Positions 32,801-40,167 of a stretch of 64,000 nucleotides of DNA are shown here, piece by piece (the first letter of the stretch is position 1; each line of letters starts with the position of its first letter). Origin of the DNA: Harmothoe impar. Its lineage: Eukaryota; Annelida; Polychaeta; Phyllodocida; Polynoidae. Below the pieces are notes generated by a model. It saw only the letters and a list, made by a program, of their open reading frames with translations. It was not told the DNA's origin and ran no database searches. The stretch is from contig OX381705.1 of the NCBI GenBank assembly GCA_947462335.1, positions 5,136,703 to 5,200,702 of the forward strand. The letters are read 5' to 3'. The translations under genes and the position numbers were made by a program.

Positions 32801-34024
32801 AGGGTAGATTCCGGAATGTCCGTCGGGGGGAAAAATGGAGAAGTCTGCTAGCGCTTCGAAAATCGTTCTCGAATTTTGGTAGATGCCACCTACGTAGCGC
32901 AACTTGACTTGTCGGCAAGAGGAAAGCTGGTTCCTGTGTCTCTTCAGCAAGAACTCGGTGGTGAACGCCGCCTTACACTTGCAACATTCGTATATGCCCG
33001 CGTACGCGTTGAAGTCCGTGACGAGAGAGACGTGCAAACCGCCTTTCGCCGTCAGGTGTAGGTTGACTTTACCTCGGGCGGCCAGAGTTCTGGAAGGCGG
33101 TCTGATCAGAGTAACGCGTCTTCTCAACTTCCGCCCCGGCACTTGACGCGACGCGGTGTAAACCGCTATCTGTACGTCAAACAAGTTCTCTAACGCGGGT
33201 AAGTCGCGGATGTTCAGACCCGGAAAGGATTCAGGTGTGGCAGCGGGACAGAACTGACGTAACAAATCTGAAGCGCGCTTGCTGGTGTTGTATAAGTGAA
33301 AGGAAATGCAGCGGAAGATGCAGAGGTTGTCCTTGTTGGGAAAATCTAACACGCCGCTTCTCTTTCCAACTCGACCGGCCTGAGTGATCCTACCGCCTAT
33401 GGGGAATTCCCCCGGTCCCATGTAAACGCAAATGTTCAAATTGGTAGGAAAAAGAACGTGCCACTTGGTGTCAGCGTCGCAAAGTTTCCGTACTTCCTCG
33501 CAAGCGACGGTGTTTTCCATCTTTGAGAGGAGCTCTTCCAAAGTTTCTGAATTAGTTATAGTAGGGAGCGGTTGTATGAGAGTTGCGTTGTTCTGGGAGG
33601 CGTGAAAGTAGCGCAGTTTGCTCTTGTCTTCTCTGTGTTGTAAGAGTAAGCCTACCGAGAAACCCACTTTGTATCTGAATCTTTGTGTCAAGTGAATGCG
33701 ACGCATAGTATCTACAGCGTCACTCAACTCGCCGGTTGGTAGCCTGAAGTTTGTTACACTCACGCGAGTCCCGTGCATCCTGACGCCCGTTTGTATCGCA
33801 GGCCAATTCGCCGTGAACGTTTCCTCCCCGTTCGGTACAGCACATATGCGCGGAGGGACGGTCACTCCGTCCAGAGATTCGCGTCGACAGGCGATCTTTC
33901 GGCAATCGCCTTCGCCGCATAGAGGGCAAAACTTAGGTACTACTCTACAATTTTCTACGTGTCTCTCGTGGTTGTACGGTCTTTTAAACATTTTGAAACA
34001 CTTTTCGCATACGTACTGTGTCAT
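29900..34024 (-). CDS. polB: Protein-primed family B DNA polymerase (Polinton type)
   Basis: 1374 codons from the ATG at 34022-34024 (A at -3). A C2H2 finger lies at residues 4-26 and another Cys/His cluster at about 345-370. D-N-L-C-I-F-R-C near 232 resembles an OTU-type cysteine-protease motif. Exonuclease motifs: F-D-F-E (near 415), F-N-S-G-R-Y-D (near 550), Y-N-N-K-D-V (near 683). A Cys/His insertion, F-H-G-C-W-F-H, lies near 870-880. Polymerase motifs: D-A-N-S-L-Y (near 787), K-L-M-G-N-A-T-Y-G (near 1090) and D-T-D-S (near 1190). A K-W-S-A-K-G stretch follows. All catalytic acidic residues seem present. It would replicate the linear element from a terminal protein, which in Polintons is thought to be part of the N-terminal region. 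The PC4-like gene lies 196 bp upstream on the same strand. Confidence 0.93.
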   Translation of the reverse strand: MTQYVCEKCFKMFKRPYNHERHVENCRVVPKFCPLCGEGDCRKIACRRESLDGVTVPPRICAVPNGEETFTANWPAIQTGVRMHGTRVSVTNFRLPTGELSDAVDTMRRIHLTQRFRYKVGFSVGLLLQHREDKSKLRYFHASQNNATLIQPLPTITNSETLEELLSKMENTVACEEVRKLCDADTKWHVLFPTNLNICVYMGPGEFPIGGRITQAGRVGKRSGVLDFPNKDNLCIFRCISFHLYNTSKRASDLLRQFCPAATPESFPGLNIRDLPALENLFDVQIAVYTASRQVPGRKLRRRVTLIRPPSRTLAARGKVNLHLTAKGGLHVSLVTDFNAYAGIYECCKCKAAFTTEFLLKRHRNQLSSCRQVKLRYVGGIYQNSRTIFEALADFSIFPPDGHSGIYPYKIAFDFEAFFRPCKEPSTEHVSLLWDHVPLSASVASDFPGWEGPVCFVRESDADSDPLLDRVLNHINENAKVIGEAVLELYRPTLAKLDAAIGEALLLEEATFTPSPGGFAAAQTRHPLVQLKKRLLRYIRQAPVVGFNSGRYDLNLIKIRLHSFFASGDRRNQEFSVIKRSNPYLAVYTQHTVFLDVVNYLAPGYNYATYLRAFTRNEEKGHFPYEWMTSTRKLANRTLPPRSAFDSELTGVKMSESDYAACQKVWSDEKMQTMEDYLIHYNNKDVKPFIEALKNHAKFFQDRGIDMLKDGVSLAGLTLRFLFQNLEDAFTTFPQFDAVLHALIKENLVGGPSIIFHRFHEKGTTRIREHKYGEEARPCQHILGLDANSLYLRCMSEAHCTGYYAVRRPETEFKPEIRQRNSHSALEWLRFVEHDRDVKLRHALNGGEMVVGCRRIRVDGFHAASNTVFQFHGCWFHAHECIPSHRYQCASLREERRDRTTRVSAYLKALGHKLVVVWECEWREMKRRDERVKASQQRWKVDALKVSRNAMSESDILSAVKEEKMFGLVQVDITTPPHLRDYFKEMTPVFKNATVSKSDIGPHMSDFAQEEKLLNTPQRCLIGSYHGKNILLGTPLLKWYLEHGLIVTKVQLVVEYLPKRSFAGFADEVTAARRRGDVNENEKILSDCYKLMGNATYGKTICNKEKHTAVRYTDSRKFELLANSWRFKKASELSSDLFEVELQPKTVNNNLPIQIGFMVYQYAKLKMLEFTYDFLDRFVDRRDYALCHMDTDSLYMALSGDTLDDLVKPRLRETYFREKRKWLPTAVCDDHLELFVKTKTERVREWCPPAGGCCERRYLHDLRTSGLMKAEWEGDGILSLNPKTYICYDRVSDTGERKSKKWSAKGVQKKQNPQEPDDFLDVLRQRKTLIAVNRNFKVVRNKMVTYTTEKDGVRYLYYKRRVHSDGVTTSPLEI

Positions 34025-34059
34025 GTTTTTTTTCACTCAGTTACCAACTACTTAGCCGT

Positions 34060-34170
34060 CTAACTATCTATCTATCTATCAATCTATCTGTCTATCTATC
34101 TATCTATTTATCTTTCTGTCTGCTGTCTGTGTATCCGTCTGTCTGTCTCATACAGCGTACGTCAAACGCT

Positions 34171-34201
<31 letters not shown>

Positions 34202-34204
34202 CGT
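34060..34204. repeat. Microsatellites between PolB and PC4-like genes
   Basis: A (TATC)n/(TGTC)n run followed by (GT)n and (GC)n. It is simple sequence between two genes of the element, probably from replication slippage. Confidence 0.9.
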
Positions 34205-34220
34205 GAGCGTTGAGCGTCTC

Positions 34221-35371
34221 TCATTCCGAATCTATGCCGAGATATTTCAGAATGATCTCTGTTTTGTCATCCAACTCTTTGAGCGCTCTGGCGGACAGCG
34301 TCACTCCCTGCTGTGTGGGTTTTTTGTCAGGACCTTCGTACTTGCGCACGTGGACGAGGTTCTTACCGCTGTAGTAGCTCACAGCTGCGTACACTTCGCC
34401 CTCCTCATCCAGCACTGCGAACCACGGGGTGTGATTAGGTTTTCCTTGCGCGGCCGCTGTGTCGCGTATGCGCACCACTGCGCGGATATCGGCGATGCGT
34501 GCTATTAGCTCGCGCAGCGCGTCGGCCGTGAAGTGCACTCGCTTGCTTCTGGTCAGAGACGCCTCTTTCACCTGGCCGTCTTTTGTGTAGCGCGGCCTCC
34601 TAGACAGTCTAGCCACGTCCTCCCAGATCTCCAGCGTCAAAGCTCCGTCTAAGCAGAACTCTAACCCGAGAAGACGGGAGAAGGTTTTCTCTGCTTCTTC
34701 TCGTCCATCTCGTTCTTTTTCTTGTATTTTTCTCTTCTTACTAGGCCTTGTTGTTCTGGAACTCACCTTAGAACGTTTCACACCCGCAGGATGAGTAACA
34801 CCATCAGCGTGAGCTGAATCAGCAGCAGAACCGATAGCAGGAGCAGCGTCAGCGCTGGTGGTATCCGAGGCCTCGTTGTTGGAACAGCGCAGCCACACGC
34901 CGTCGGTGCTGAGTGTAGCGGTAGAAGATGAAGCGCCGCCGCCCTCGTAAGGTGGCGGTGAGGGCAGTCGCCACGGACCGGACGGAACGCTACTAGTGGA
35001 GGAAGTGAGGTCGAAAGGTCGAAGAGGGAAGCCGAAAAACGTACCGCCCACCCCTTTCCCTTCGGGTTGTTCGTACGCCTCGTCGTCAGCGTCGTTCTCT
35101 GTCTCACCCTGTTGCTGCTTCTCCTCCTCCTCCTCCTCCTCCTCCTCTTCTTCTCGGTTTAGGGGCTGAGTGTCCGAATAGCTGTCACTCTCAGCACGAG
35201 CGGCGTCGAGGGCATCGGTCGATGTAGTGGTGGAGGAGAGGGGCTGTGCAACGTGCGGCAGGTCATCAAAGTCATCAACAGTAGTGGGGAGGTAAAAACC
35301 CGGTTGCCAGTACTGCGCTGTGCCAGGAGCGTTGTCTTCAGTAGTAGTAGCGGTAGCAGCAGGTGCAGCAG

Positions 35372-35411
<40 letters not shown>

Positions 35412-35819
35412 CGCAACAGTAGCAGGCGCAGCAGCCTCAGCAGGCGCAGCAGTAGCAGGCGCAGCGGTAGCAGGTGCAGCAGCAGCAGCAGCCGCAGCAG
35501 GCGGGGCGGCAGTAGCAGCGGCAGCGCGCTTAGCAGCAACGTGTACCGTCGCGAGTGTAACAACGTCGCTAGCACGACGACTACTACCAGTAGTAGTACT
35601 ACTACTACTACTACTACTACTAGTACTACTACTGCTACTACTACTGCTACTACTACTACTACTGCCGCGAGCGCTCGCTACAGCGGGAGGGTGATAAGAC
35701 CAAGCGGCTGCGGCGGTAGTCTCATTTTCAGTAGCAAGAGGAGGCACTGACGCTAAACGAGCGCTGTTCCGCGTAGTCTTCTTGTTCTTGGACGGCGCTA
35801 GGTGTTGTCTTTTGATCAT
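34221..35819 (-). CDS. Low-complexity protein with C-terminal tandem PC4-like ssDNA-binding domains
   Basis: 532 codons from the ATG at 35817-35819 (ACC before it); the frame extends slightly upstream without a better ATG. The N-terminal two thirds are disordered: poly-Ser, poly-Ala, a run of about eleven Glu, and a K-K-R-K basic cluster likely to act as a nuclear signal. Residues ~385-450 and ~465-532 each read as strand-strand-helix units. The second matches the PC4/p15 pattern (G-K-N-L-V-H-V-R-K-Y, then G-V-T-L-S, then a helix), and the first has the same order with a more diverged core. PC4 proteins bind single-stranded DNA as dimers, so a tandem copy could act alone. An ssDNA-binding role beside the polymerase is inferred. 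Confidence 0.75.
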
Positions 35820-35878
35820 GGTGGTGACTGTAGAGAGCAGCAAAAGAATGAGTGAGTGAATGGAGGTTTCCAGACCCC

Positions 35879-35886
35879 TTATATAC
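35879..35886 (-). promoter_or_regulatory. TATA box for PC4-like gene
   Basis: TATATAAG on the minus strand, about 60 bp upstream of the ATG at 35819, implying a 5' leader of about 30 nt. Confidence 0.6.
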
Positions 35887-35904
35887 GCCTTCTCGCTTCT
35901 AGAG

Positions 35905-36270
35905 CTAAGCTACTTACTGACCCTGTTCAGCTGCCGCCGGCTGGCCGGCGGCCGTTCACAAAGAGAAACAAAAGACATAAGGCATGACGTTTTCAGCTGG
36001 ATCCCTTTCCCCCCTTTTGAGAGATCGACTGTCATGAGCTAAGCCGCTTACCACCCTGTTCAGCAATTCAACGCGCATTAGCTGTATAAAGGATTAAGCG
36101 GTTGCTGCCGTCGACTGACCGGCGGCCATTCACAAAGACATAAGGTATGACGTTTTCAGCTGGATCCCTTTCCCCTCTTTTTTTTTGAGGGATCCACTGT
36201 CATGAGCTAAGCCACTTACCACCCTGTTCAGCCATTCAGCGCGCGTTAGCTGTATAAAGGATTAACGGTG
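35905..36270. promoter_or_regulatory. Repeated intergenic control region between divergent genes
   Basis: Two tandem units of about 165 bp share CATAAGG-ATGACGTTTTCAGCTGG (near 35976 and 36141), an 18-bp-class block with CTTACCACCCTGTTCAGC, and GCTGTATAAAGGATTAA (near 36083 and 36250). A partial third copy of TTTTCAGCTGG is near 36620. TGACGT is a CRE half site and CAGCTG is an E-box. TATAAAGG boxes inside the units could serve either gene. Confidence 0.6.
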
Positions 36271-36750
36271 ATGAGCTTAGAGTGTGTATACAAAAAAAAC
36301 TACAGGAGGCGTGTGGCGTGAAGCAGGACCCCCCTAAGACGAACGTGTCTGTCTGTGAGTAGAGGCGTGTGCATGTGGTGAGCGACTTAAGTGTAAGACA
36401 AAAAAAAAATCACCACCTCCTGCCGTGGTGAGTAGACCGGGCCGGCCAGGCGGCGGCCGGCTAGTTCAATAGGGAGGGGTGACAGCTGACTAAGGCTGTG
36501 CATGAAAAAAATCCGATTTTCACCTGACCTCTGACGTTTGTTACAATGAATGTCAGAGGGAGGGAGACGTCCTCAGGTAGGGGGTAGGAGGTAAGGCTAT
36601 GGATGAGGAAGAAACACCGTTTTCAGCTGGTCTCCACGGATAGCGATGACACACCCCTCGTCATCTAAGCTCTTAAGGAGCGGAGCGGTCATGCAGACAG
36701 GTCGCTACACAGCTGGAGTGCTGTTGGAAATGGGATTAAACTCCCTCTGT

Positions 36751-36758
36751 ATAAAAAG
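36751..36758 (+). promoter_or_regulatory. TATA box for Death-domain gene
   Basis: TATAAAAA in CTGTATAAAAAGCTC, about 145 bp upstream of the ATG at 36896. A (CCG)n trinucleotide run lies in the predicted leader (about 36822-36882). Confidence 0.55.
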
Positions 36759-36835
36759 CTCTGATTTCTGTTGGAAAAAAACCATATCGCCTCTGACCAC
36801 AGTAACGTCTACTACCACCACCGCCGCCACCACCG

Positions 36836-36879
<44 letters not shown>

Positions 36880-36895
36880 GCCAAGACGAGACGAG

Positions 36896-37495
36896 ATGGC
36901 TCAAGCTATTCCACTTTCAAGCTCGCCTTCACCGCCTTGTCCACCTGAAAAAAAGTTAATGCGGCTTGACGACGTGAGACGCGCGAGGCAGACCGATGGG
37001 GAGAACAGAGAGGTAGGACAGCGGCGGTTAGCCTATAGCGACGCCTTGCTTCGTCAACTAGGTAAAGAGTTGAGCGGCTGTTGGAGAGAGTTGGGCAGTA
37101 GCTTAAAAGTTACCGCCGCCCGTATGGATGCTCTAGTAGAGCGCAGTGTCAAGACACCGGAGGAGCTGTGTACCGCGATGTTCCGAGTCTGGTGGGGTGA
37201 AACCCCGCATTGTCATAGATGGGGAGAGCTCTGTCGCGTCTTCACCCGCATTAGACGCGTGGAACTGTTGGCTCAGTGGATGTCCCTTCTCCACAGACAG
37301 GGGTTGGATTTCGAAAACCCCGACTCGCGCGCGATGCATAAGCACTTGGGCACCCTCGGCAGACGTCTAGGTAGCAGGTGGAAAGAGGTGGGGGACCATT
37401 TAAAATTGTCGCCTGAGAGGTTAGATAAGATCGCTGAAGAATGCGAATACGGAGGAAGTCCCGCTGAGTGGGCCTTCCGAGTGTTGAAAATGTGA
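36896..37495 (+). CDS. Tandem Death-domain protein encoded by mobile element
   Basis: 199 codons from an ATG in strong context (G at -3 and +4). After a Pro/Ser-rich N-terminus, residues ~50-133 match the Death-domain pattern: L-R-Q-L-G-K-E-L, the buried Trp in C-W-R-E-L-G, M-D-A-L, a helix ending F-R-V-W-W, and a last helix V-E-L-L-A. A second domain begins at ~147 with the same first helices (L-G-x-R-W-K-E-V-G-D-H-L) but is cut by TGA at codon 200, where the first domain has W-W. The following 46 codons stay open in the same frame and supply the missing helices. Death domains build apoptosis and innate-immune signalling complexes, so a role in interfering with host signalling is plausible but inferred. 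It is transcribed away from the other two genes. Confidence 0.8.
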   Translation: MAQAIPLSSSPSPPCPPEKKLMRLDDVRRARQTDGENREVGQRRLAYSDALLRQLGKELSGCWRELGSSLKVTAARMDALVERSVKTPEELCTAMFRVWWGETPHCHRWGELCRVFTRIRRVELLAQWMSLLHRQGLDFENPDSRAMHKHLGTLGRRLGSRWKEVGDHLKLSPERLDKIAEECEYGGSPAEWAFRVLKM

Positions 37496-37636
37496 CAAGA
37501 TGAAGCTGACGGTGCCGGCGGTACGCCTTTTGAACTCCTTCGAGTGTTGACTGAGGACATGGGAAAGTTTGACCTCGGCATCGCGATATTACTTGACTTT
37601 ATCAAGCAAGAAACAACGAGAACGACGGACATGTGA
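37493..37636 (+). other. In-frame TGA and open extension completing second Death domain
   Basis: TGA at 37493-37495 is followed by C, the leakiest fourth base, and by 46 sense codons ending at TGA 37634-37636. The extension has the Leu-rich helix and the F-D-L-G-I-A type last helix expected of a Death domain, so it evolved as coding sequence. The stop could be a recent null mutation, a readthrough site, or a codon altered by RNA editing; sequence alone cannot decide. Confidence 0.7.
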
Positions 37637-37735
37637 ATTGTTGTGTTTTATTTTCATACGTCTTCTTTATTAGTAAGTAAAAAAAAAAAATATCATAACA
37701 ATTAAGACGCGCGCCCTCTTAAAGTGTCACTTCCT
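37636..37735. repeat. Inner part of right terminal repeat, displaced
   Basis: On the opposite strand this matches 29740-29815 of the left end (shared blocks ATTTTCATACGTCTTCTTT and CTCTTAAAG-GTCAC). In the right end it is separated from the outer repeat by about 535 bp of simple sequence. Confidence 0.7.
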
Positions 37736-37787
37736 CCAGTCGCAGCTGATCGCCTCATCGAAGCACGTGATAAACAAAAAAAAACGA

Positions 37788-37829
37788 AGAGACACGCTTC
37801 TTCCTCTCGAGAGGAAGAAGCGTGTCTCT
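37788..37829. repeat. Perfect 42 bp palindrome
   Basis: AGAGACACGCTTCTTCCTCTC followed immediately by its exact complement, centred on CTCGAG with no loop. It lies between the Death-domain gene and the right terminal repeat. It could be a hairpin or binding site, or a leftover of replication. Confidence 0.9.
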
Positions 37830-37884
37830 CGATTGAAATCTTTTTCTTTTCTTTTTTTCTTAAAAGAGACAAACGCCCCTTAGA

Positions 37885-38045
37885 GTGCCCCCCCACCCCC
37901 CTAGAGTGCCCCCCTCCCCCCTCCCCCCCTCCCCCCCCCACCACTCGCCCCATGCATCCTAAAAGCGCCCCCCTCCCCATGCATCTTAAAGGGGCCCCCC
38001 TCCCCTTCCCTCCCCTCCCCTCCCCTCCCCCCCCCCCTCCTTTAT
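37885..38045. repeat. Poly-C / pyrimidine tract in Polinton right end
   Basis: Runs of 5-9 C broken by T/A, with GTGCCCCCC and CATGCATC-TAAA blocks repeated. The minus strand has many G runs and could form quadruplexes. Long open frames here are low-complexity products and were not called. Confidence 0.85.
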
Positions 38046-38103
38046 ACACTCTAAAGAACGCTTCTACCTAGTTCAATAAGTCACTTCCAGTCGCTCGTAA
38101 AAC

Positions 38104-38109
38104 AATAAA
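38104..38109 (+). terminator. Candidate polyadenylation signal for Death-domain gene
   Basis: AATAAA in CAATAAAAAATG, the first clear plus-strand signal after the gene, about 470 bp beyond the readthrough stop. The distance makes it tentative. Confidence 0.3.
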
Positions 38110-38179
38110 AAATGAAAAAAAAACAAAAACTTATATCGTTGTGTTTTTTATTAGTTTACCGAAAAAAATAAGAGACTCG

Positions 38180-38224
38180 CCTCCTTCTCCTCCTCCTCCT
38201 CCTCCTCCTCCTCCTCCTCCTCCA
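38180..38224. repeat. (CCT)n microsatellite
   Basis: Fifteen or so CCT units just inside the right terminal repeat. Confidence 0.9.
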
Positions 38225-38269
38225 AAAAAAAAGATATCACATTTTAAAGCGCGTGACCCCTTTAAGACG

Positions 38270-38714
38270 CTCATCTCTTCATTAAGTCGCGTGACGTCAC
38301 TTCTTCTTCTTCTTCTTCCGGTCACGTGATCAATCAGGTCACTTCCGGTCACGTGATCCTCAATCAGGTCACTCACTTCCGGTTGGCCATTAGGTCATGT
38401 GACGTCACTTCCGGTCACGTGACTCATCAGGTCACTTCCGGTCACGTGATCCTAAAGTAGGTCACTTCCGGTCCCCTAAGTAGGTCATATGACGTCACTT
38501 CCGGTCCATAAGTAGGTCATATGACCTCACTTCCGGTCACGTGACCAAATGGCGGCCTCTGATTGGCTAACTAGGTCACGTGACCTCACCACTAATCCCC
38601 TAAGTAGGTCACTTCCGGTCACGTGACCAAATGGAGGCCTCTGATTGGCTGCAGGTCGATTGAGTAATAAACAGTACTTAACTATAGTCCCGTTCCGATA
38701 CATACTATACTACT
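38270..38714 (-). repeat. Right terminal inverted repeat, motif-rich
   Basis: The mirror of the left end. Outer ~130 bp are nearly identical to it; inner parts match in motif content but differ in spacing. CACTTCCGGTCACGTGA modules recur, with TGACGTCA and two CTCTGATTGGCT (NF-Y-like) blocks. AAATGGCGGCC near 38547 resembles a YY1 site. The element ends ATACTATACTACT at 38714. Confidence 0.85.
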
Positions 38715-38720
38715 TATCAT
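38715..38720. repeat. Target-site duplication TATCAT, right
   Basis: Matches 29260-29265. The interrupted dispersed repeat resumes directly after it (TATCATCTCTAGTAGGACAT, compare 39585-39604). Confidence 0.9.
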
Positions 38721-40167
38721 CTCTAGTAGGACATACTACAAAGATGGCTTCTTTTTCTATAAAGGGAACGCCCTATTTACTCATCTGGGGTAGTAGCTTT
38801 GATTATTGGGTATACAATTCTTAGTATTACCGCTCATATAGTTGATAGCCACGGGCTGCTCCTCCTCTCAACTGGGATATACTGCCGTGATAATTTTCAG
38901 ATTGATGGATGCAACTTGTACTGTTTGCATAGTCCTTAGCCTATAATGTAGAACTGGGTTCAACACTGGTTCTGACAGGCGTTGCTTGAAATGTGAGTCA
39001 AAGAGGTAACTGCTATAAGCAAGTTGCAAATTGGATATTAGCTGAATAGCTGGAGCTGAGTTAATTTCTTTCAGTTTTTTGACATGGCCAATGGTACAGC
39101 TTTAATTTCAAAAGAATGCTAATCATGCACAAATCAGACCATTGAATATCAGGCTCAGTTTTACGACCTCCTTCATAACATTATAAAATGGCTGTAGCAA
39201 ACCTGGTGTGATGACAGCACAGCAGCAGCACTGGTTTATTGAATGCCTAATAATACTGCATCGGTAGCAGCTCCTACCACGTGCACCTACACTGTGGATG
39301 GGACATTGATTAAAGGGGTTTAAAACTGCATCCAGAACAATTACAGGTGATTTAGTTAGTGCAGGAAGCCCACAATTTGGCATTTTAAGAAGGATATATA
39401 CTACTACAATGTTATATGAAGATCTAAGACCTCAGAAGATCTCAGAACCAGTATTGCCTGTGGGAATTTTTCCTTCTTCAGCCCACCTCCTGCCAGCTGC
39501 TCAGTGGGTGGCGCCTTGATTAAGGGGTTTTAAATCTGCATCCAGAACTATTACTGCTGATTAAGCTGATGGCATGAGGCCACCTATCATCTCTAACAGG
39601 ATATGCGACAATAAATGGGTAATTCTCCCACAAAGGGATGCTGCTATTCTCTCCTGCAGCCGACAGCTCTGTCGTTCAGGCCTTGATTAAGGGGGGTTTA
39701 AAGCTGCATTCAGAACAATTACCACTGATTCAATAGCTGATAGCTTCTCATCATATCTATTGGAATATACTGCAATGATGTTATTGAGAATTATATGGAT
39801 GCAACTTAACACTCAGGCTGAAGGAATGACTTTTAGCCTCCATTGCAGGACCTGGTTCAATACTGGTTCAAACAGGATTTTAAAAACATGCCAGTTATAA
39901 GTTATTATTTAGATTAATTCAGTTGTAATACATTCATTCTTAAGTCAACCCAAACAATGATTGCATCAGAAGTTATGATAGGACATATATTTGTAGATTA
40001 TAGGTCAGTTACCAGTTCAGATACAAAACTATTTATCTGAAAGTAAGGTGGCCAAATTTTATCTTGAGGAATATCCAATAAAGTGAAAGAAAAACTAATA
40101 TTCATATATTTTAATTTTTTTCCTCACTTCATTTATCATGAGGCAACTGCCTATTGGTGACAAATAA
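38721..40167. other. Cluster of dispersed-repeat copies, no gene
   Basis: It holds at least three diverged copies of the family split by the Polinton (about 39170-39400, 39440-39610 and 39620-39790), recognised by CTTGATTAAGG, TTTAAA-CTGCATCCAGAAC and GCTGAT. The copy at 39440-39610 carries the uninterrupted TATCAT target. The rest is AT-rich with nothing recognised. Confidence 0.65.

Larger units (their letters stand above)
29266..38714. mobile_element. Polinton-derived element, 9449 bp, PolB + PC4-like + Death-domain genes
   Basis: It has terminal inverted repeats beginning AGTAGTATAGTATGTATCGG, a 6 bp target duplication and a related empty site in the same window. The AG...CT ends, 6 bp duplication and protein-primed type DNA polymerase all match Polintons. 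It encodes three recognisable proteins: PolB (minus), a PC4-like protein (minus) and a tandem Death-domain protein (plus). Polintons usually run 15-20 kb and carry a retroviral-type integrase, a packaging ATPase, a protease and capsid genes. None is visible here, so integration must rely on an enzyme supplied in trans. The two larger genes are intact, so the copy is young. Confidence 0.9.

Noticed and set aside
35159..35750. Poly-Leu, poly-Ser and poly-Ala frames around 35.2-35.7 kb
   Set aside because: They arise from trinucleotide repeats inside the PC4-like gene read in other frames.
37885..38045. Plus- and minus-strand Pro/Gly-rich frames over the poly-C tract
   Set aside because: Low-complexity translation of simple sequence; no start context or domain.
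29266..38714. Complete autonomous Polinton or integrated virus
   Set aside because: No integrase, packaging ATPase, protease or capsid frame is visible on either strand between the two ends.
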